Below, in pieces: positions 21,605-33,500 of a stretch of DNA of 64,000 nucleotides. The DNA is from Gonatopus flavifemur (lineage: Eukaryota; Arthropoda; Insecta; Hymenoptera; Dryinidae). The position numbers and the translations under genes were made by a program. Location of the stretch: the NCBI GenBank assembly GCA_018340375.1, contig JAFFJZ010000006.1:20900001-20964000 (forward strand). Direction: 5' to 3'. Position 1 is the stretch's first letter. Every line of letters begins with the position of its first letter. The notes below the pieces were generated by a model, which was given only the letters and a program-made list of their open reading frames with translations, ran no database searches and was not told the DNA's origin.

Positions 21605-22700
21605 AAACAAATGTGGAAGTTTCCTCCAAAATATGGTGATATCGAAGTTCCTTCATAGATGGGGACTTTTTCAACATAATTTGGTGGACTTTTCTTTCAT
21701 TTGTAGAGGATGTAACACCTACAAAATAGAATAATTCCTCAAAGTGGTGGAAAACTCTTTGTTGTTCTTGAATAAATTGATTGTGACTTGAATTTTATGA
21801 TTTTTATGTGCATTTAATGGTCTCGACACCGAGTTGTGTCTCCGATAGAGTTTGGTATCCACTGTTCTACAAATCAATACCCTACACTATTTGAATATCA
21901 CTCATGAAATATTGAATTGAAATTTCATGATTTTACGTCAACGATTCGAAATAAACATTATTTTTGTTCTTCGTATTCTTCTCAAGTTTCCAAAAAACTG
22001 CTATCGTTGAAGAATTTGCTCAATCATATTCAGAAATAATTCTTGTTTCGATCGATGTATTCAATAGTCTCACGTTTCAAAATGTACCGATTCGTGAAAA
22101 CAACAACATGCACTTGGAAAATTGAAACTATCCATTTAAAATAGAATTCAAATGATTTTTCGGAAGAAAAAAAAACACTGTTCATTGTAACGAATTTGTG
22201 ACTGAGAACAAAAAAATTGAAGCGTACGGGGGTGATTTTTCTAGTGACATTTTTTAATTTTGTATTTCATTCAACAGAACTGATTTTTCAATATCCATCA
22301 CTGTAATTTAGGCGATATTGTTCATGTTATTTCGTCTATCATGTTACATTCGTGCATATCCAGAGTTAGTTTATTTTTATTCCACTACTCTATTTATTTG
22401 TTTACTTCGAAGCTTTGGCGCAATAATGGATCAAGCCTCGCGTGTGAAAATTTCACTAAGCTTGACGCATGCTTGGGAATAATAGGATCAGGTAAAGCTT
22501 GGACCAATGGCTCTACCAAACTTCACTGTAGAAAAGAATTGTGGAATTTCCCTGCAAAAAATGGTTGCATGAAAGTTCGACCATAGATAATTCTTCACCA
22601 CAATTTGGTATAGTTATTTTCCATTTGTAAAAGATTCAACACCCAAAAAACAAAATAATCTCTCAAATTGGTGGAAGACCCTCACACTTTTTACCATGTT
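21605..22700 (+). repeat. Two copies of a GGTGGAAAA/TTCCTCC dispersed repeat
   Basis: 21605-21775 and 22530-22690 share ttctttcatttgtag/ttccatttgtaaaag, gat(g)taacacc, acaaaataga/aaaacaaaataat and ctcaaa-tggtgga. Related copies are at 33920-34125 and, inverted, 52505-52735. Between them is AT-rich sequence and one aagcttgg fragment near 22430-22510. Confidence 0.6.
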
Positions 22701-22805
22701 GATCAGATCTTCAAATTCCCTGAACCCCTACAAAATCTCTCGATCTATCGGAGGAAAAGTGCATACGAAAAAAATGATTTAGTATCAGTAGCAAAGTGGC
22801 TAGCA

Positions 22806-22914
22806 CAGACAGGGACAGCTAGTAAATTAACTCCTGCAGTCAAATTTTAGTTATTTTAGTCTCATTAGGAGTTGAAATTGCGCTGCAGGAGGTAATTTGA
22901 TGGCTGTCCGTGTC
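22806..22914. repeat. Short palindromic element
   Basis: gacagggacagct near 22809 pairs with ggctgtccgtgtc at 22902, and ttaactcctgcag with ctgcaggaggtaat. Confidence 0.65.
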
Positions 22915-22919
22915 AATGG

Positions 22920-23980
22920 TAGACATGATATTGAAGACTGGAAAGACTGAGATAATTAATCACAATACTGAAACAATAGTCATCAGTTCAGGGTTGAGAC
23001 AACCAAAAATAGAACGGTGGGAACGGTTGGATTTCATTTTACTTGGTGGAGCCACAATGTTCCGACTCAACAATATTCTCAGGAAAACTTGTCATAGACT
23101 CGTCTTCAAGAATCTATAAGAATGTTTGTGAAATAGCCAAATCGAATTAGTTTGGGATGTTGAGGAATTGAAATATTGACGCTGTACAAAACCCATTATG
23201 AAAATTCCAAACAATTTTTCAATCCATCTCCTTTAACTTTCTGTTACAATATCTTCCGATTTAAATTTTCATGCTCTCGCATCACTGCTTCGAATGTATT
23301 TTCAACCCGAAGTGCTTGTACCATAACCTTTCATGGATTACTGAGGAACTCTCGCAAGACGACATCACTTTGAGAGTCAACTTTGAGAGATCCTTAAACT
23401 TTGAATAAAAAATCCCCTCTTCCACAGTTCCGAAGATCAAAAATCCCCGTCAAAATCATCCAACTCAAGCTCATCCGCAACTTTCTATAAATTTCTAGTG
23501 GCCTTTCGAGGGATGCTATTTTTCAAGAAGTTCCCCGAAAGTCTCCAGAAAGTCATCCAAGATTCATTCATGCCCTAATATACACAGACTCACGCCGAAT
23601 CACTTTTTATTGGTTATTATCGAGTCATGTTCACTCATTCAGTTGTCCTTTACGCGTTTTTCCAATGCGTTTTGTGACATAAAAAAGATTTTGAATGACT
23701 TCTATGGACTTTTTTTTCATCTCAATAACTTTGGAGGACTTTGAATGCCTCCTTTTGTTACTCGGAGTACTCTCCGCAAAGTTTAGCGGCTGGGAAGCTC
23801 ACGTTTGTTTGACTTTTCAACTTAGATTTGTAGTTTTCTCAAAATAAGCAAATAATATTATTCACTCCCGTTTTCCCAATGTTAGAAAATTCCTAGGATT
23901 ACAGCCGTATCCGAAGGTTTGTATAGGAAAGTGCAGAGAGTGTCTGCGTAATTTCTCAACCTTGGGTTCAAGGGATGGAA
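22920..23980. other. No gene recognised
   Basis: AT-rich sequence with only short open frames lacking splice context or family motifs. A few ttcc/ggaa-rich stretches may be old repeat debris. Confidence 0.5.
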
Positions 23981-24067
23981 CATAGAGAGAAAACATTTGC
24001 TGACGCAGTAGCGAATTCAGGTATTATACATACATACATACACAGCGTGACAAATCTTTCTAGTAAC

Positions 24068-25048
24068 CGGGGTTGTAAATAATGCATTACAAAGATAATT
24101 GGATTAGCTCTGGAATCAAAATTCTTTTTTTTATTTTCTAACTCCAAAAACTCGGGTTAAAAATAATTTTTCAATTTCTAACCTCACCATAAAGATTCAA
24201 GAATAAAAAAGAACTTTCAGTCCCAACATTGGGATTCAAAAGTAGTTTCTCAATTTTTATCCGAATGTGAAGATTGAAAAATGGAAAAAAAATTTGATCC
24301 AAATCTTTGCATTCAGAAGGTGACAATGATCGTCATCATATATACAGGGTGTTTTATAATTCACTGAAAACACTTGAGAGGCGTTATTCCGCAGCCGGAA
24401 TGCAATAATTTCCTGTTTGGGGAAAAATCAAAAAAAGATAGAGAAAAAAAATTCAACTATCTTATCATTCTTCGTTTCGGAGCTATATTAATTCAAAGTT
24501 CCTTAATTCTGATTGGCTGGAAGCCAGAAAATTTCAAATCGCTGTAGCTCTGAAATAAAGAATGATAGGATAGTTGAATTTTTTCCCAGAGAACCGGCGT
24601 TTTCCAACTTAGAGAATGGCGTTGAGCTCAAGAATGTAGAAAATAATGCTTTTGAGTTATTTGAATTTGAAAAAGAACCTAAAAATGCTCATAGCTCGAA
24701 AACTGAGCCTCAAAAAAATTTTTTCCAAACGGAAAAGTATTGCTTTTCGGATGCAGAATAACGACTCTGAAATGTTGTCAGGGGATCATGAAATACCCGG
24801 TATACAGCGGAGAAAATTTTCTCCGAAATCACCTATTTTTCAAGGGAAAATTTTTGAAAAATGTTCAATTCAGATCTTTGCATCAGAAAGGAACTTTCCA
24901 ATTTTAAATCCCGACTTTGGGATTGAAAGATAATTTTCTAATTTCCAATCCCAACATCGGGATCAAAAAGTAATGTTTCAATTCTTAATCCCGACATTTG
25001 AAATAAAAATTGAAAATTCAATTGTTAATTCAAAATTTTACAACCCTG
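24068..25048. mobile_element. Non-autonomous hAT-like element, 981 bp
   Basis: Terminal inverted repeats cggggttgtaaa and tttacaaccctg differ at one position. The element is flanked on both sides by exact ctagtaac (24060-24067 and 25049-25056). An 8-bp duplication with a CAGGG-like terminus ending in TTGTAAA is characteristic of hAT transposons. Subterminal regions are inverted copies of aatcccaacattgggattca-like modules. No transposase frame is present. A second element is nested at 24343-24808. Confidence 0.88.
24343..24808. repeat. Fold-back nested in the hAT-like element
   Basis: Left tatacagggtgttttataat and right catgaaatacccggtata are imperfect inverse complements, as are gcgttattccgcagccgga and tcggatgcagaataacgac. 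A central palindrome (ttcaactatcttatcattct / agaatgataggatagttgaa) is also present. Confidence 0.8.
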
Positions 25049-25389
25049 CTAGTAACTTAGCTCGAAATTCGCTGCCACAGCTAACACGATTCATTGGAGC
25101 GTCAAATTTTTCGCTGCACTAGCAAAAATTTCATTATTATATATAGAATGGCGAATAAATTTCTTGCTGCTATAATTGAAAACTCTCTGGCGTAGCTAGC
25201 AAATAGGTTACTGCCACTGCCACAGCGAATTTCATTGTTTTTCCGTATAACTTTCCCTATAGTTGATAAATTTTATAAATAATTTTTATTGAGAAACACT
25301 CTTCGATACTTTCTGCGAGTCACATACGAGCCGAGTCTTGAATAAGATTCAGCACAATTTCTCTAAGACTTGAGTTTACGGGAGCTGTA

Positions 25390-26450
25390 AGAATTTGGTG
25401 TCCATCCAGTATATCCAATGCAAAAATATCCAATTGCAAGAATGTCCAATGGGTATATCCAATGGCAAAAATGTCCACCCAACCAGAAATTGACAACAGG
25501 CGCAGTACTGCACCAGTACTAGCCAAGACTGGCAGGGTACTGGCATTTGTCTGGAATGATAACGCTTTTCAGTACTGGGGATTGAGTACTGATGCCATTA
25601 TTCGCAATCAGTGCAGGGCCAGTACTGGGTTAGTACCTGGCCGGTATTAAGTTCCCAGTACTGGTTTATCAGTACAGGCATATTACTGTATTTTTATGTA
25701 TCCAGTACTGATCCCGTACGTGTTGACCAAGTGTTGGAGACCCAATACTGGCACTGTACTGCACCTGTTGTCAACATTGGCATATTACGGATTTTCCTAA
25801 TTGGGCAATGCCGAAAAAAACCAACGAGAAAAATTTCCAATGACAGAACATCCAGTGAGTTGGAAAAATGACGTATATAGTTTTTCTTCTGTTGGGAGGA
25901 GAGAAGTTGTGAAGTACTGCGCGTGTTGAGGAACAGGATTAGGATTAGGTGTTCATTAATAATATGATGTATCGGTTGTAATGAGGTTCTTGAGTGACCA
26001 TTATAATAAGTTGTATGAAAATATAGTAGTAAGTCGATTTGATGCTGATGATCTGAAAAGCATTCACATATAGAGGTAAGCATGATGCTAAGAATGATTG
26101 AATGTTACGGGCATGAAGAACAATATACAATGATACCAGGGAAGGTAGAGCTGCGTGAATATAAATTATTGTTCTAGGGCAATCGGAAACGCAATTAATA
26201 TTAGAAAATAGTAATATGTAGGGAAAATAATTGATGATTTTTGAAAGGAATAAATAATAAAATGTGAAAGGCGTGAGCAAATAAAGAGTATGCAATTCTG
26301 AAGTTAGACATTTTTTTTGTGATTGGGCTTCTTTGTCATTAGATATTTCCGCCGTTGGATGTTTTTGTCATTGGATATTTTTGCCGTTGGATATTTTGCT
26401 TGGACATTTTCGCAATTGTATATTTTCGCATTGGATGTTTGTGGGTAGTA
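25390..26450. repeat. Fold-back with TTGGATATTTTTGCC tandem arms
   Basis: Left arm 25390-25485 (atccaatgcaaaaatatcc and variants, about 20-bp period) is the inverse of right arm 26335-26450 (gccgttggatatttttg and variants). The 850 bp between hold a CAGTACTGG element (25478-25805) and AT-rich sequence with no recognised gene. Confidence 0.7.
25478..25805. repeat. CAGTACTGG fold-back family, copy 1
   Basis: Ends cccaaccagaaattga and attttcctaattggg are inverted; interior is dense in cagtactgg, ccagtactg and ggcatttgtctggaatgata. The open frames seen on both strands are by-products of this repeat. Other copies: 51886-52500 and 57158-57557. Confidence 0.85.
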
Positions 26451-26499
26451 CCAAAAAATTACAGTCACATTTTCTGAATTTTTAGAAGGAATTTTTTTC

Positions 26500-27740
26500 A
26501 CGGAGTGTGTTTTGTATAGCGATGTACTAAAAAACTATTTATAACCGCTTAGATCGTGACTCGAACATAATTACCAATGGCGTACAACTCACTCACACCG
26601 TTCACGCATGGATCAAACATAATTTGTAATTCCACCTACAAATAAACATGTAACTCAACTGTGAAATAGAATCGACATTTCCTCACCCATTTCTGTCCTC
26701 AAACTGAAACATACATGACCCATATACAACTCATACATAATTCACATCAGGACATTTTCTCCAACAGTACCTCCTTTAATTATCCCAGAATTGTTCGTGT
26801 CACCCGAAATAGAGTGTACATTAATTCAGGAATGAGAGGAGACAAAAGATGATTTTCAATCATCGATTCACACCATCATTTATTCATTCATCATTACACT
26901 TTGCGCACCGACGAAATCATTATTCTCTCCTCCCGCACATATATTGTGCATCTATAATTTAGACACCATATAATATTTGTTCTCGATCGGTTCTCATAAT
27001 ATTTTCAAAGCGCATACGAACAATGATAATTGATGATCTCGGTTCAATGGCATCGCGTACAGTATAGTTTCGCAGACCATAATTCTACAAGAGAAATTCT
27101 ACTAAATTCTGTTGGGTTCTCTCTGACGTCATTGCAATATGTACGTCCATTATGTGCCATTGTTCATTACCATAGACCGGGAGACCGATACGGATAAATT
27201 ATTGCCTTTATTGCAACTTGCTATCTCATTTGAAATCACGATGATTATTATTTAGCTGTTTGATCTTCGACTGTATTGCACTGGTCGTTCACTGAATAAA
27301 TATCCGATATATTCACAAGTGTAAACATATACGTTTATCCATTTTTTATACAAAGAGAAAATATACATATATCGTATGGGATCGTGTAGGAGAGAATGGG
27401 ATCTTTATAAAAGGAGTTCCTCTCTCGAATATGTATGGCGGAAGGACAAACGAAGATTTTGTTCAAGTACCGAGCTTAGGTATATATACGTTCAGAGCTA
27501 ACACATATATAGTTGTATCGTATCGACATACGTGGAAGCGTGTCCAATATTGGCTCTTATCGTCTTTTTATTCTTTCCTTTTATCGCCTTATCCGCAATA
27601 TTCTTTCCCTCGCTCCCCGTATTTTCCATTTCCCTTATTACCAAAAGCTTTCAGGTTATGGAAACAGAATGGGAGAAAATGAAATAGATCTATGAAGATT
27701 ATATTAGTTGAAACTCTCTATTTATGTGGAATTAGTAAAT
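26500..27740. other. No gene recognised; fold-back-poor
   Basis: Unique-looking AT-rich sequence with TA-rich runs. A tataaaagg box lies at about 27406 with no recognisable coding start after it. Confidence 0.4.
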
Positions 27741-27747
27741 GTGAATT

Positions 27748-28065
27748 AACCCATGCGAGTATTGGCGAGACTGAAAAAAGCCAAGCTTGTTCCAGGATAG
27801 ACACATGTGTCAGGAACAAACCTTCGTTGAGAATAATTCGACCAATATTGTTCCATGATAGGCAGTGATGGGGCATTGTTTTTTGGATGGACATTGCACT
27901 TGAGACAAGCTTAGCACAAGCGGTCGTTAAAAACAATTGAACCTACAATATTTTGTCCACATGAGTGGCACAATGTTGTTAATTAGAGACCGAATTTCAA
28001 GTTCACAATGACTAAAGACTCGTGCATAATCATCGGGCCAAGACTGGTCCAATCTTCAGCCCATG
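27748..28065 (+). repeat. Dispersed repeat, GCCAAGACTGAAAAAA family, copy 2
   Basis: Same order of phrases as 10408-10735: cccatgcgagtattgg, gagactgaaaaaagcc, acacatgtgtcagg, aacaaaccttcgttgaga, gagtggcacaatg, aatcatcgggcc. Confidence 0.75.
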
Positions 28066-28436
28066 ATTAACCCACTAACAAGGAGAGGTTGTGAAGAAAG
28101 AAAGGAAAGAAGGGGGATGGGGGGGGGGGGCCTAACCAACGCCCCCTCCAGTGGGTTGCTACCTACAATAGTTGTTTCTGTCTCAGTGGAGGTGCACGCA
28201 TGCATGAACCCTGAGACAGCCCCAACATATTGTCAACCCTCCTCAATGAAGGGAGATAGCGAAGTATTGAAAAGGTTGTGGATAGAAATGACCTAAGAAG
28301 GCATTTTATTCTAAATCAAATGCATTAATTTCAAGGAGATGATTTGCTTGTAAATATAAGATACCTTAAAGATGGGTGGTAAAAAACCACTAGTCTGTTG
28401 AGATAAATTAATTGTGTCTGATAGCCAGTAGGCCCT
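28066..28436. other. Low-complexity and palindrome debris
   Basis: A G run at about 28114-28126 and the self-complementary pair ctgtctcag / ctgagacag at 28178-28218. No gene. Confidence 0.5.
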
Positions 28437-28618
28437 TGAGAAGGGGAGGTTGTCAAACGGGGGACACCAATTTAGATCAAACTTTGCTGATTTGTAGGGC
28501 TTAGTATAAGACTAAAAACCTCCAAACCATTTGTCGAGATGAGCACCCATTTTGAGATATAAGCCTTTCAAAGATCTGACGTTCTATAGATATGACTATA
28601 ATTGCACCGTGTACCCAA

Positions 28619-28690
28619 GCGAGTCTTGGTAGCTGAGCGGTCAAGGTGATCAGCTGCAACACTGTAGGCCCGAGTTCAAGGCCTGAGAAG
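28619..28690 (+). other. tRNA-like segment, left arm
   Basis: tagctgagcggtc resembles a Pol III A box and gagttcaaggcc a degraded B box about 45 bp downstream. The acceptor ends do not pair as in a true tRNA, so this is a tRNA-derived or tRNA-like sequence, not a gene. Confidence 0.6.
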
Positions 28691-29284
28691 GGTATACATT
28701 TTTTTTACATAGTAGTGTTTCATTCTTTGAATTGATTATGAATAATAATAGGATACAACATAACTCATGTGAATTAGAGAAGAATCAAATCCACTTTTGT
28801 ATTCATCACACTCTATAATAAATTTTAAGACTACGTTAATCAATTATCATCATTTTCTGTAGGTTCTGTAGAGGCTGCTCCTTTGCAATATTTGGGATGA
28901 TGATCATTATAAGACCATTTGATAAACAGGTATTCCTTACACCATTCACATTTCACAAAACAAACATTATTGCAAAAACATTCATTTTACAAATATGCTT
29001 TCCTATAATAACACTTATGGAAAATAAACGTTTATTTATTAACGTTAGTTTCGTGAAATGTGCAACTGTGAGAAATACCTGTGTTTCATTGTACGAGATC
29101 AATCTCTACAGAACCTACAAAAAATGATGATAATTGATTCAAGTGGTTTCACAATTTATTATGGAATGGGGTAAATAAAAAAGTGAAATTGATTCTTCTC
29201 TGATTGATATGAGTCATATTGTATTTCATTATTATTCACAATGATTAAGAGAATGAAACACTAGTTGTCAAAAAATGTATACTC

Positions 29285-29356
29285 TTCTCAGGACTTGAAC
29301 CCGGGTCTACAGTGTTGCAGCCGATCACCTTGACCGCTCAGCTATCGAGACTCGCT
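29285..29356 (-). other. tRNA-like segment, right arm
   Basis: On the minus strand it reads tagctgagcggtcaagg ... ccgggttcaagtcc, a better B box than the left-arm copy. Cloverleaf pairing of the acceptor stem fails by eye. Confidence 0.65.
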
Positions 29357-29639
29357 TGGGTACGGTGCAATTATAGTCGTGTTCACGGAACGTCAGATCT
29401 TTGAGAGGCTTATATCTCAAGAATGGCTGCTCATCTCGACAAATGGTTTGGAGGATTATACCAAGTCCTACGAATCAGCAAAGTTTGATCTGAATCGGTG
29501 TCCTCCGTTTGACAACTTCTCTTTGTAAGATGAATATAGTTGATCAAATAATGCTACTTTTAAATCTGGTCATACGCGAAAATCAATTGATCTTGAAGAA
29601 CTCTTTACAGGATTTCAAGATGTCTTTCCCATGCAGGTA

Positions 29640-29740
29640 TTGACAAGATTGACAGAAAAACCCCAAAAATCATATTCTGAAGATTGGAATCTACTCTATA
29701 ATATGAGCCTAGGACATCTTCCTCTCAAGAGGAAATGATC
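29640..29740. repeat. Fragments of two dispersed repeats
   Basis: cccatgcaggtattgacaag (29630) matches the start of the 10408 family. ctactctataatatgagcct matches the inner element of 13513-13690, inverted. Confidence 0.55.
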
Positions 29741-30037
29741 GCATGGGTGACTCCATTTGGTGGCATTTTTTCCGACTGAAATACTAGAAACTGAACATAT
29801 AAAAAAGTCGGAAATTTTCAGGAATGAATCTTTGAAGGTGTATTGTATCTAGGTCTAGAGAAAAAAATTTTGTTGGCTCTTTTTCGAAATTCAAAATTCC
29901 GGCTCTGTACAGACCTAGATACACCTTCAAAGATTCATCCCTGGGAAGTTCAGACTTTCTTATGCGTTCAGTTTCTAGTATTTTGGTCAGGAAAAAAATG
30001 CCACCAGATGGAGCCACCTACGCGATCGTTTTCTCTT
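29725..30037. repeat. Palindromic MITE, about 313 bp
   Basis: gatcgcatgggtgactccat and ttggtggcattttttccgac at the left are mirrored by aaaaaaatgccaccagatgg and agccacctacgcgatcg at the right; ccttgaaggtgtat/atacaccttcaaagattca also pair near the centre. Confidence 0.85.
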
Positions 30038-30199
30038 AATATCAGAGCACGGAGAAAACTGGTATAGTAAAATATGGACGGAACAAACATTCAGTCGCCA
30101 TAATCAATCGCATCGTTCTTCTAACTGAGAGCATCGTTGGCTCAACTAAGCGTATCGTAATTTCGATTGAGCCGTTTAGTTATTTTGATTATGCAGCTT

Positions 30200-30345
30200 T
30201 CCTTTTTATCCGTGTGGTAATTCTTCTAACGTTTAGAGAAACTCCCACACCAATCCTCTAAAACTCAGAGCAATATGTACTAGCTTCATATTTTAGAGGA
30301 ATATTCTTAATTTTAGTATACGATTTTTTCAGTGTTGGCACATTC
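30200..30345. repeat. Fold-back related to 13513-13690, inverted
   Basis: aactcccacaccaatcctct, aaatatgaagctagtac (inverse) and gtatacgattttttcagtg match the complement of the inner element in pseudogene C. Confidence 0.65.
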
Positions 30346-30349
30346 GTTC

Positions 30350-30545
30350 CATCGTTCGATTATGATTCATGTACAGTATTCTAAGGGAGAAAATCAAGCT
30401 GAGATATGGATCAAATGACTCTTTTCATCAATATCTGTGATGAAAGAAGCATTGGTCTTATCATTCCCAAGCCTGGGCCAAGTTTGGTGAATCGTTCAAG
30501 ACAAGTCTCGGCAGGTCTTGTGCCAGGTTTGGTCAATATACACAT
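30350..30545 (+). repeat. Dispersed repeat with GACAAGTCTCGGCAGGTCTTG core, copy 2
   Basis: cattcccaagcctgggccaa, gtttggtgaatcgttcaaga and ctcggcaggtcttgtgccag follow the order seen at 11040-11140. Confidence 0.75.
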
Positions 30546-33500
30546 CGGTACATCCATTCAAGCCACGTCCGGAGGTGAGAGTTGACCCTCATTCGACTTC
30601 GATTCCATTTGCTGCAATCAATTATTCCATCGCAACCATCGGTTCGGCATCGCTCTATCATTGCACATAGCTTATTTATGACGGTATTTGGGCATGAAGA
30701 GTTGATAATAAAACATTGAAACCAGAGCGGTTCGATTAGATACGACAACTGATGATTGGAGATTGTGATCCAGTGATCCTTGGCAATCCCTACGATACCC
30801 AGCTATCGAAAACAAAGGAAAAAATAAATAAATATCTCTCTCTCGGAAAAATCTATTTGTTATTTGTCCGAACCAAGTATTATTTTTAGCGAAGAGAAAC
30901 AGGACGAGATTACAGTGATGCGAGATAGCAAAACACAGATAGTAAGACAGCGCGAGCAAGAAAACTCATTATACCTCCATTATAATTTACGTTGTTCTTT
31001 GTCGCGTGCTTCTTTACCTTCTCTTTTTCTCCTTTTCCTCTACACTCGCTCTCTCACGGATTTTGTACCACTGTCAACTGGGAAAGATATACAAATGTTT
31101 CTCTAATGGACAAACAGAGCATCCTCGAATAACGTAATCGATAGGAATTATTTAGCAAATCATTGGAAGAAACAAAAAAACCCGGACAAACAAAATTTCA
31201 TTTCAAAATGAAATTGCTCAATTACGCGAATCGTTGAAACGTTCCTTTGTCTTTGGCTTTCATTTTGAATTTGGAATCTCGAATGAGAAATTCCACGGGT
31301 GCGAAATGTCCTGTACCACCACCCTCACCACCACCACCACTGCCACCCTATCAACACCTCTCGATGTAATCCTATTGTACTCAAACACACAATGATTGTT
31401 GTTATTGTTGTCATACGCCCATATTTGGAAATTGCAATTCCAGATATGCATGCAAATATCACACGCGATGAGAAAGACAACACGAGAGAATCGTGTTTCA
31501 CACATCAATTATTATTATTTATTTTTCTATCGCATTTCATCGGACAAAAGTGCAAAGATGGTGCAGTGGTGAAACGGTTGGTGGTGGCATTAGTAGGAAT
31601 AGTAGTAGGTAGTCGCCGCATTAATTCCACAACTTTACGACAATGTTTTCCGAACGTGCGTATCGACTGGAAATCTTGGTGGAACCGACGGCGGCGGAGC
31701 GTTGGAAGTAGTTGGGTGAATCGGGTAGAAGGGAAGTATAACTCGGAGATGCTGTGCAACGATCGTTGGTTCTTCGTTCGTTCCTTATGATATACGACGA
31801 AAGTTATCCAAAGTCTGCGATATTGGAATTTTAATATACGTTACAATCGACCGGGCCACCGCACACACCCACACTTACGCGCAAGCGGGGGTTCCGTGTG
31901 CGAGGTCGACTTTAGCCGACGAGACTCGAGCTCGAGAGCCGAGCTTTCTCTACCACCTTCGGCCTCCCTTTCGCTTTTCCTCTCTCGTACAACGAAATGC
32001 GAGGAAAAGGATAGGAGTCTTCGTTTCTTATACGCTTATACACGTGTACACACATATACGCAAGTTGAACCTCGTAGCTTCCTTTCATGTACGACAAACT
32101 AAAAAACCTCTTTCTCCCTCTCTATCGATATCAGTACCAAGAGGTGGAGAGACGTGGTGGCTCCATTTCGACCTAAAAAAAGAGAAAAAATTTGCACTCT
32201 CCTAAAAGTGGAAAGTGGAACTCAGGTCGATTCTTTTCATCCTCCGATTCTGAATCCCTTCGTACATCATCGTCTCATGCTTTCACGTAATTTGTATGGG
32301 AATTGATACTGTGTGTTTTGAAATTCGTCATCGCTATCAAAATTTGGGATCTCACAATGCTGAATTTGAATAGCACAGCATGAAGAGAAAATTTCTCATT
32401 CCAGGAATTTACGACTGTTTATATTGTAGAACTTTTCACGAGTTAAATTTGAATTTCTAAAAGTGTTGAAACTTTCCATGAGTTTGATTTTGCTCGCTCG
32501 TCCTATTCCCTCGACAAAAACGAGTGAGTGCTTTCAGGTCAAATACTGCAGAATTAATTTTTTGGCTCATTCTGAAATGCAAGAGAGGAGAGAGAAGGAT
32601 TCTTTTGGGAGAAAAGAAAAACAAATTGGGAATAGAATGCGGTCGTATATAATAGTAAATCCTATTACGTCGAGAAGAAAAGGTATACGAATCGATAAAT
32701 GTTTTTCTCAACAATGAATACGTTTCCCATCAAGAAGAGTGGAAGAGGGAGGAGAATATATCCCCTCGTAGATTCTTTTTCCTTCGACGAATGGAGAAAA
32801 AGAAGGAAAACAGGAAAGAGAAAGAACGGAGAGGGCCGAGGTTTCGCGTATCGCGAGTTTTCTATTTATCGAAAAGGAGGACGGACGGTTTACTTCGACT
32901 ATAAATCAATTGTCCATGCATGCGATGCATCAAAATGGGTCGGGCTATGCATTCGGTATGCATAAAACGTTCCTCCCACAATACCCGGAGCGAAACGCGT
33001 TCCCCGCAACTACCACCCGAGCTTGTTATATCGGCATCCGTGTATCACGCCATCGTACAATGTACTTGGTTTTAGTTGGAGAATGCAAAATATCATACTC
33101 CGCAGGGCACTCTAACGACTTCTTCTTCTTCTCCTTCTTCTCCATTCTTATCTTATGTTTCATCGACTCAAATTCAATTATGTTCAACGTTATCAGGACG
33201 ATGTGTCAATAGAAATTCTATCTCTATTCGCGTGTATACGTTTAGATGTGGAGGCGAAGAAGTTTGCAAGTCGAACCATTTATCATAATCGTTGGAGACC
33301 AGGAGTCGGAAGATGAGTCTCTGTCAGAGTCCAGGCATCAGCGGAATAATATGCTTCCTTCGTTCTTTTCTTTCGATATATACGTATATATACAATCAAG
33401 ATATCAGAAGTTGCCACGAACCAGGAGAACCTATATTTTTGTAACGTTCGCACACGTCAAGAATCTTGAATTATGAATCTAATATCGGAGTCTAAGAACG

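Larger units (their letters stand above)
23983..25246. repeat. Family 2 fold-back interrupted by a hAT-like element
   Basis: The left piece (gaaaacatttgctgacgcag) and right piece (25057-25246, with ttcgctgccacagctaacac and gcgaatttcattg) belong to the GCTG/CAGC family. The element at 24068-25048 lies between them with an 8-bp target duplication. Confidence 0.75.
28437..29528. repeat. Long palindrome of about 1.1 kb with a tRNA-like segment in each arm
   Basis: Left arm gaggttgtcaaacggggga... is mirrored at 29495-29520, and matching continues through tttggaggt, cttatatctcaa, gtacccaagcgagtct, ggttctgtagag and caggtattcc to a centre near 28982. Mismatches and small gaps are scattered along both arms. 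No transposase frame lies inside. It is a very long fold-back or a head-to-head pair of one element. Confidence 0.85.

Noticed and set aside
25390..26450. CRISPR-like repeat array
   Set aside because: Repeats are degenerate, unequally spaced and inverted, in eukaryotic DNA with no cas genes.
27406..27682. TATA box followed by an 83-codon frame
   Set aside because: The frame has no recognisable domain and overlaps another open frame; the TATA-like string is common in this AT-rich sequence.
28619..29356. Functional tRNA genes
   Set aside because: A and B boxes are recognisable but acceptor and anticodon stems do not pair properly, so only tRNA-like is claimed.
31299..31790. 163-codon frame with His-rich start
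   Set aside because: The His run comes from a CAC microsatellite; no domain or splice context.
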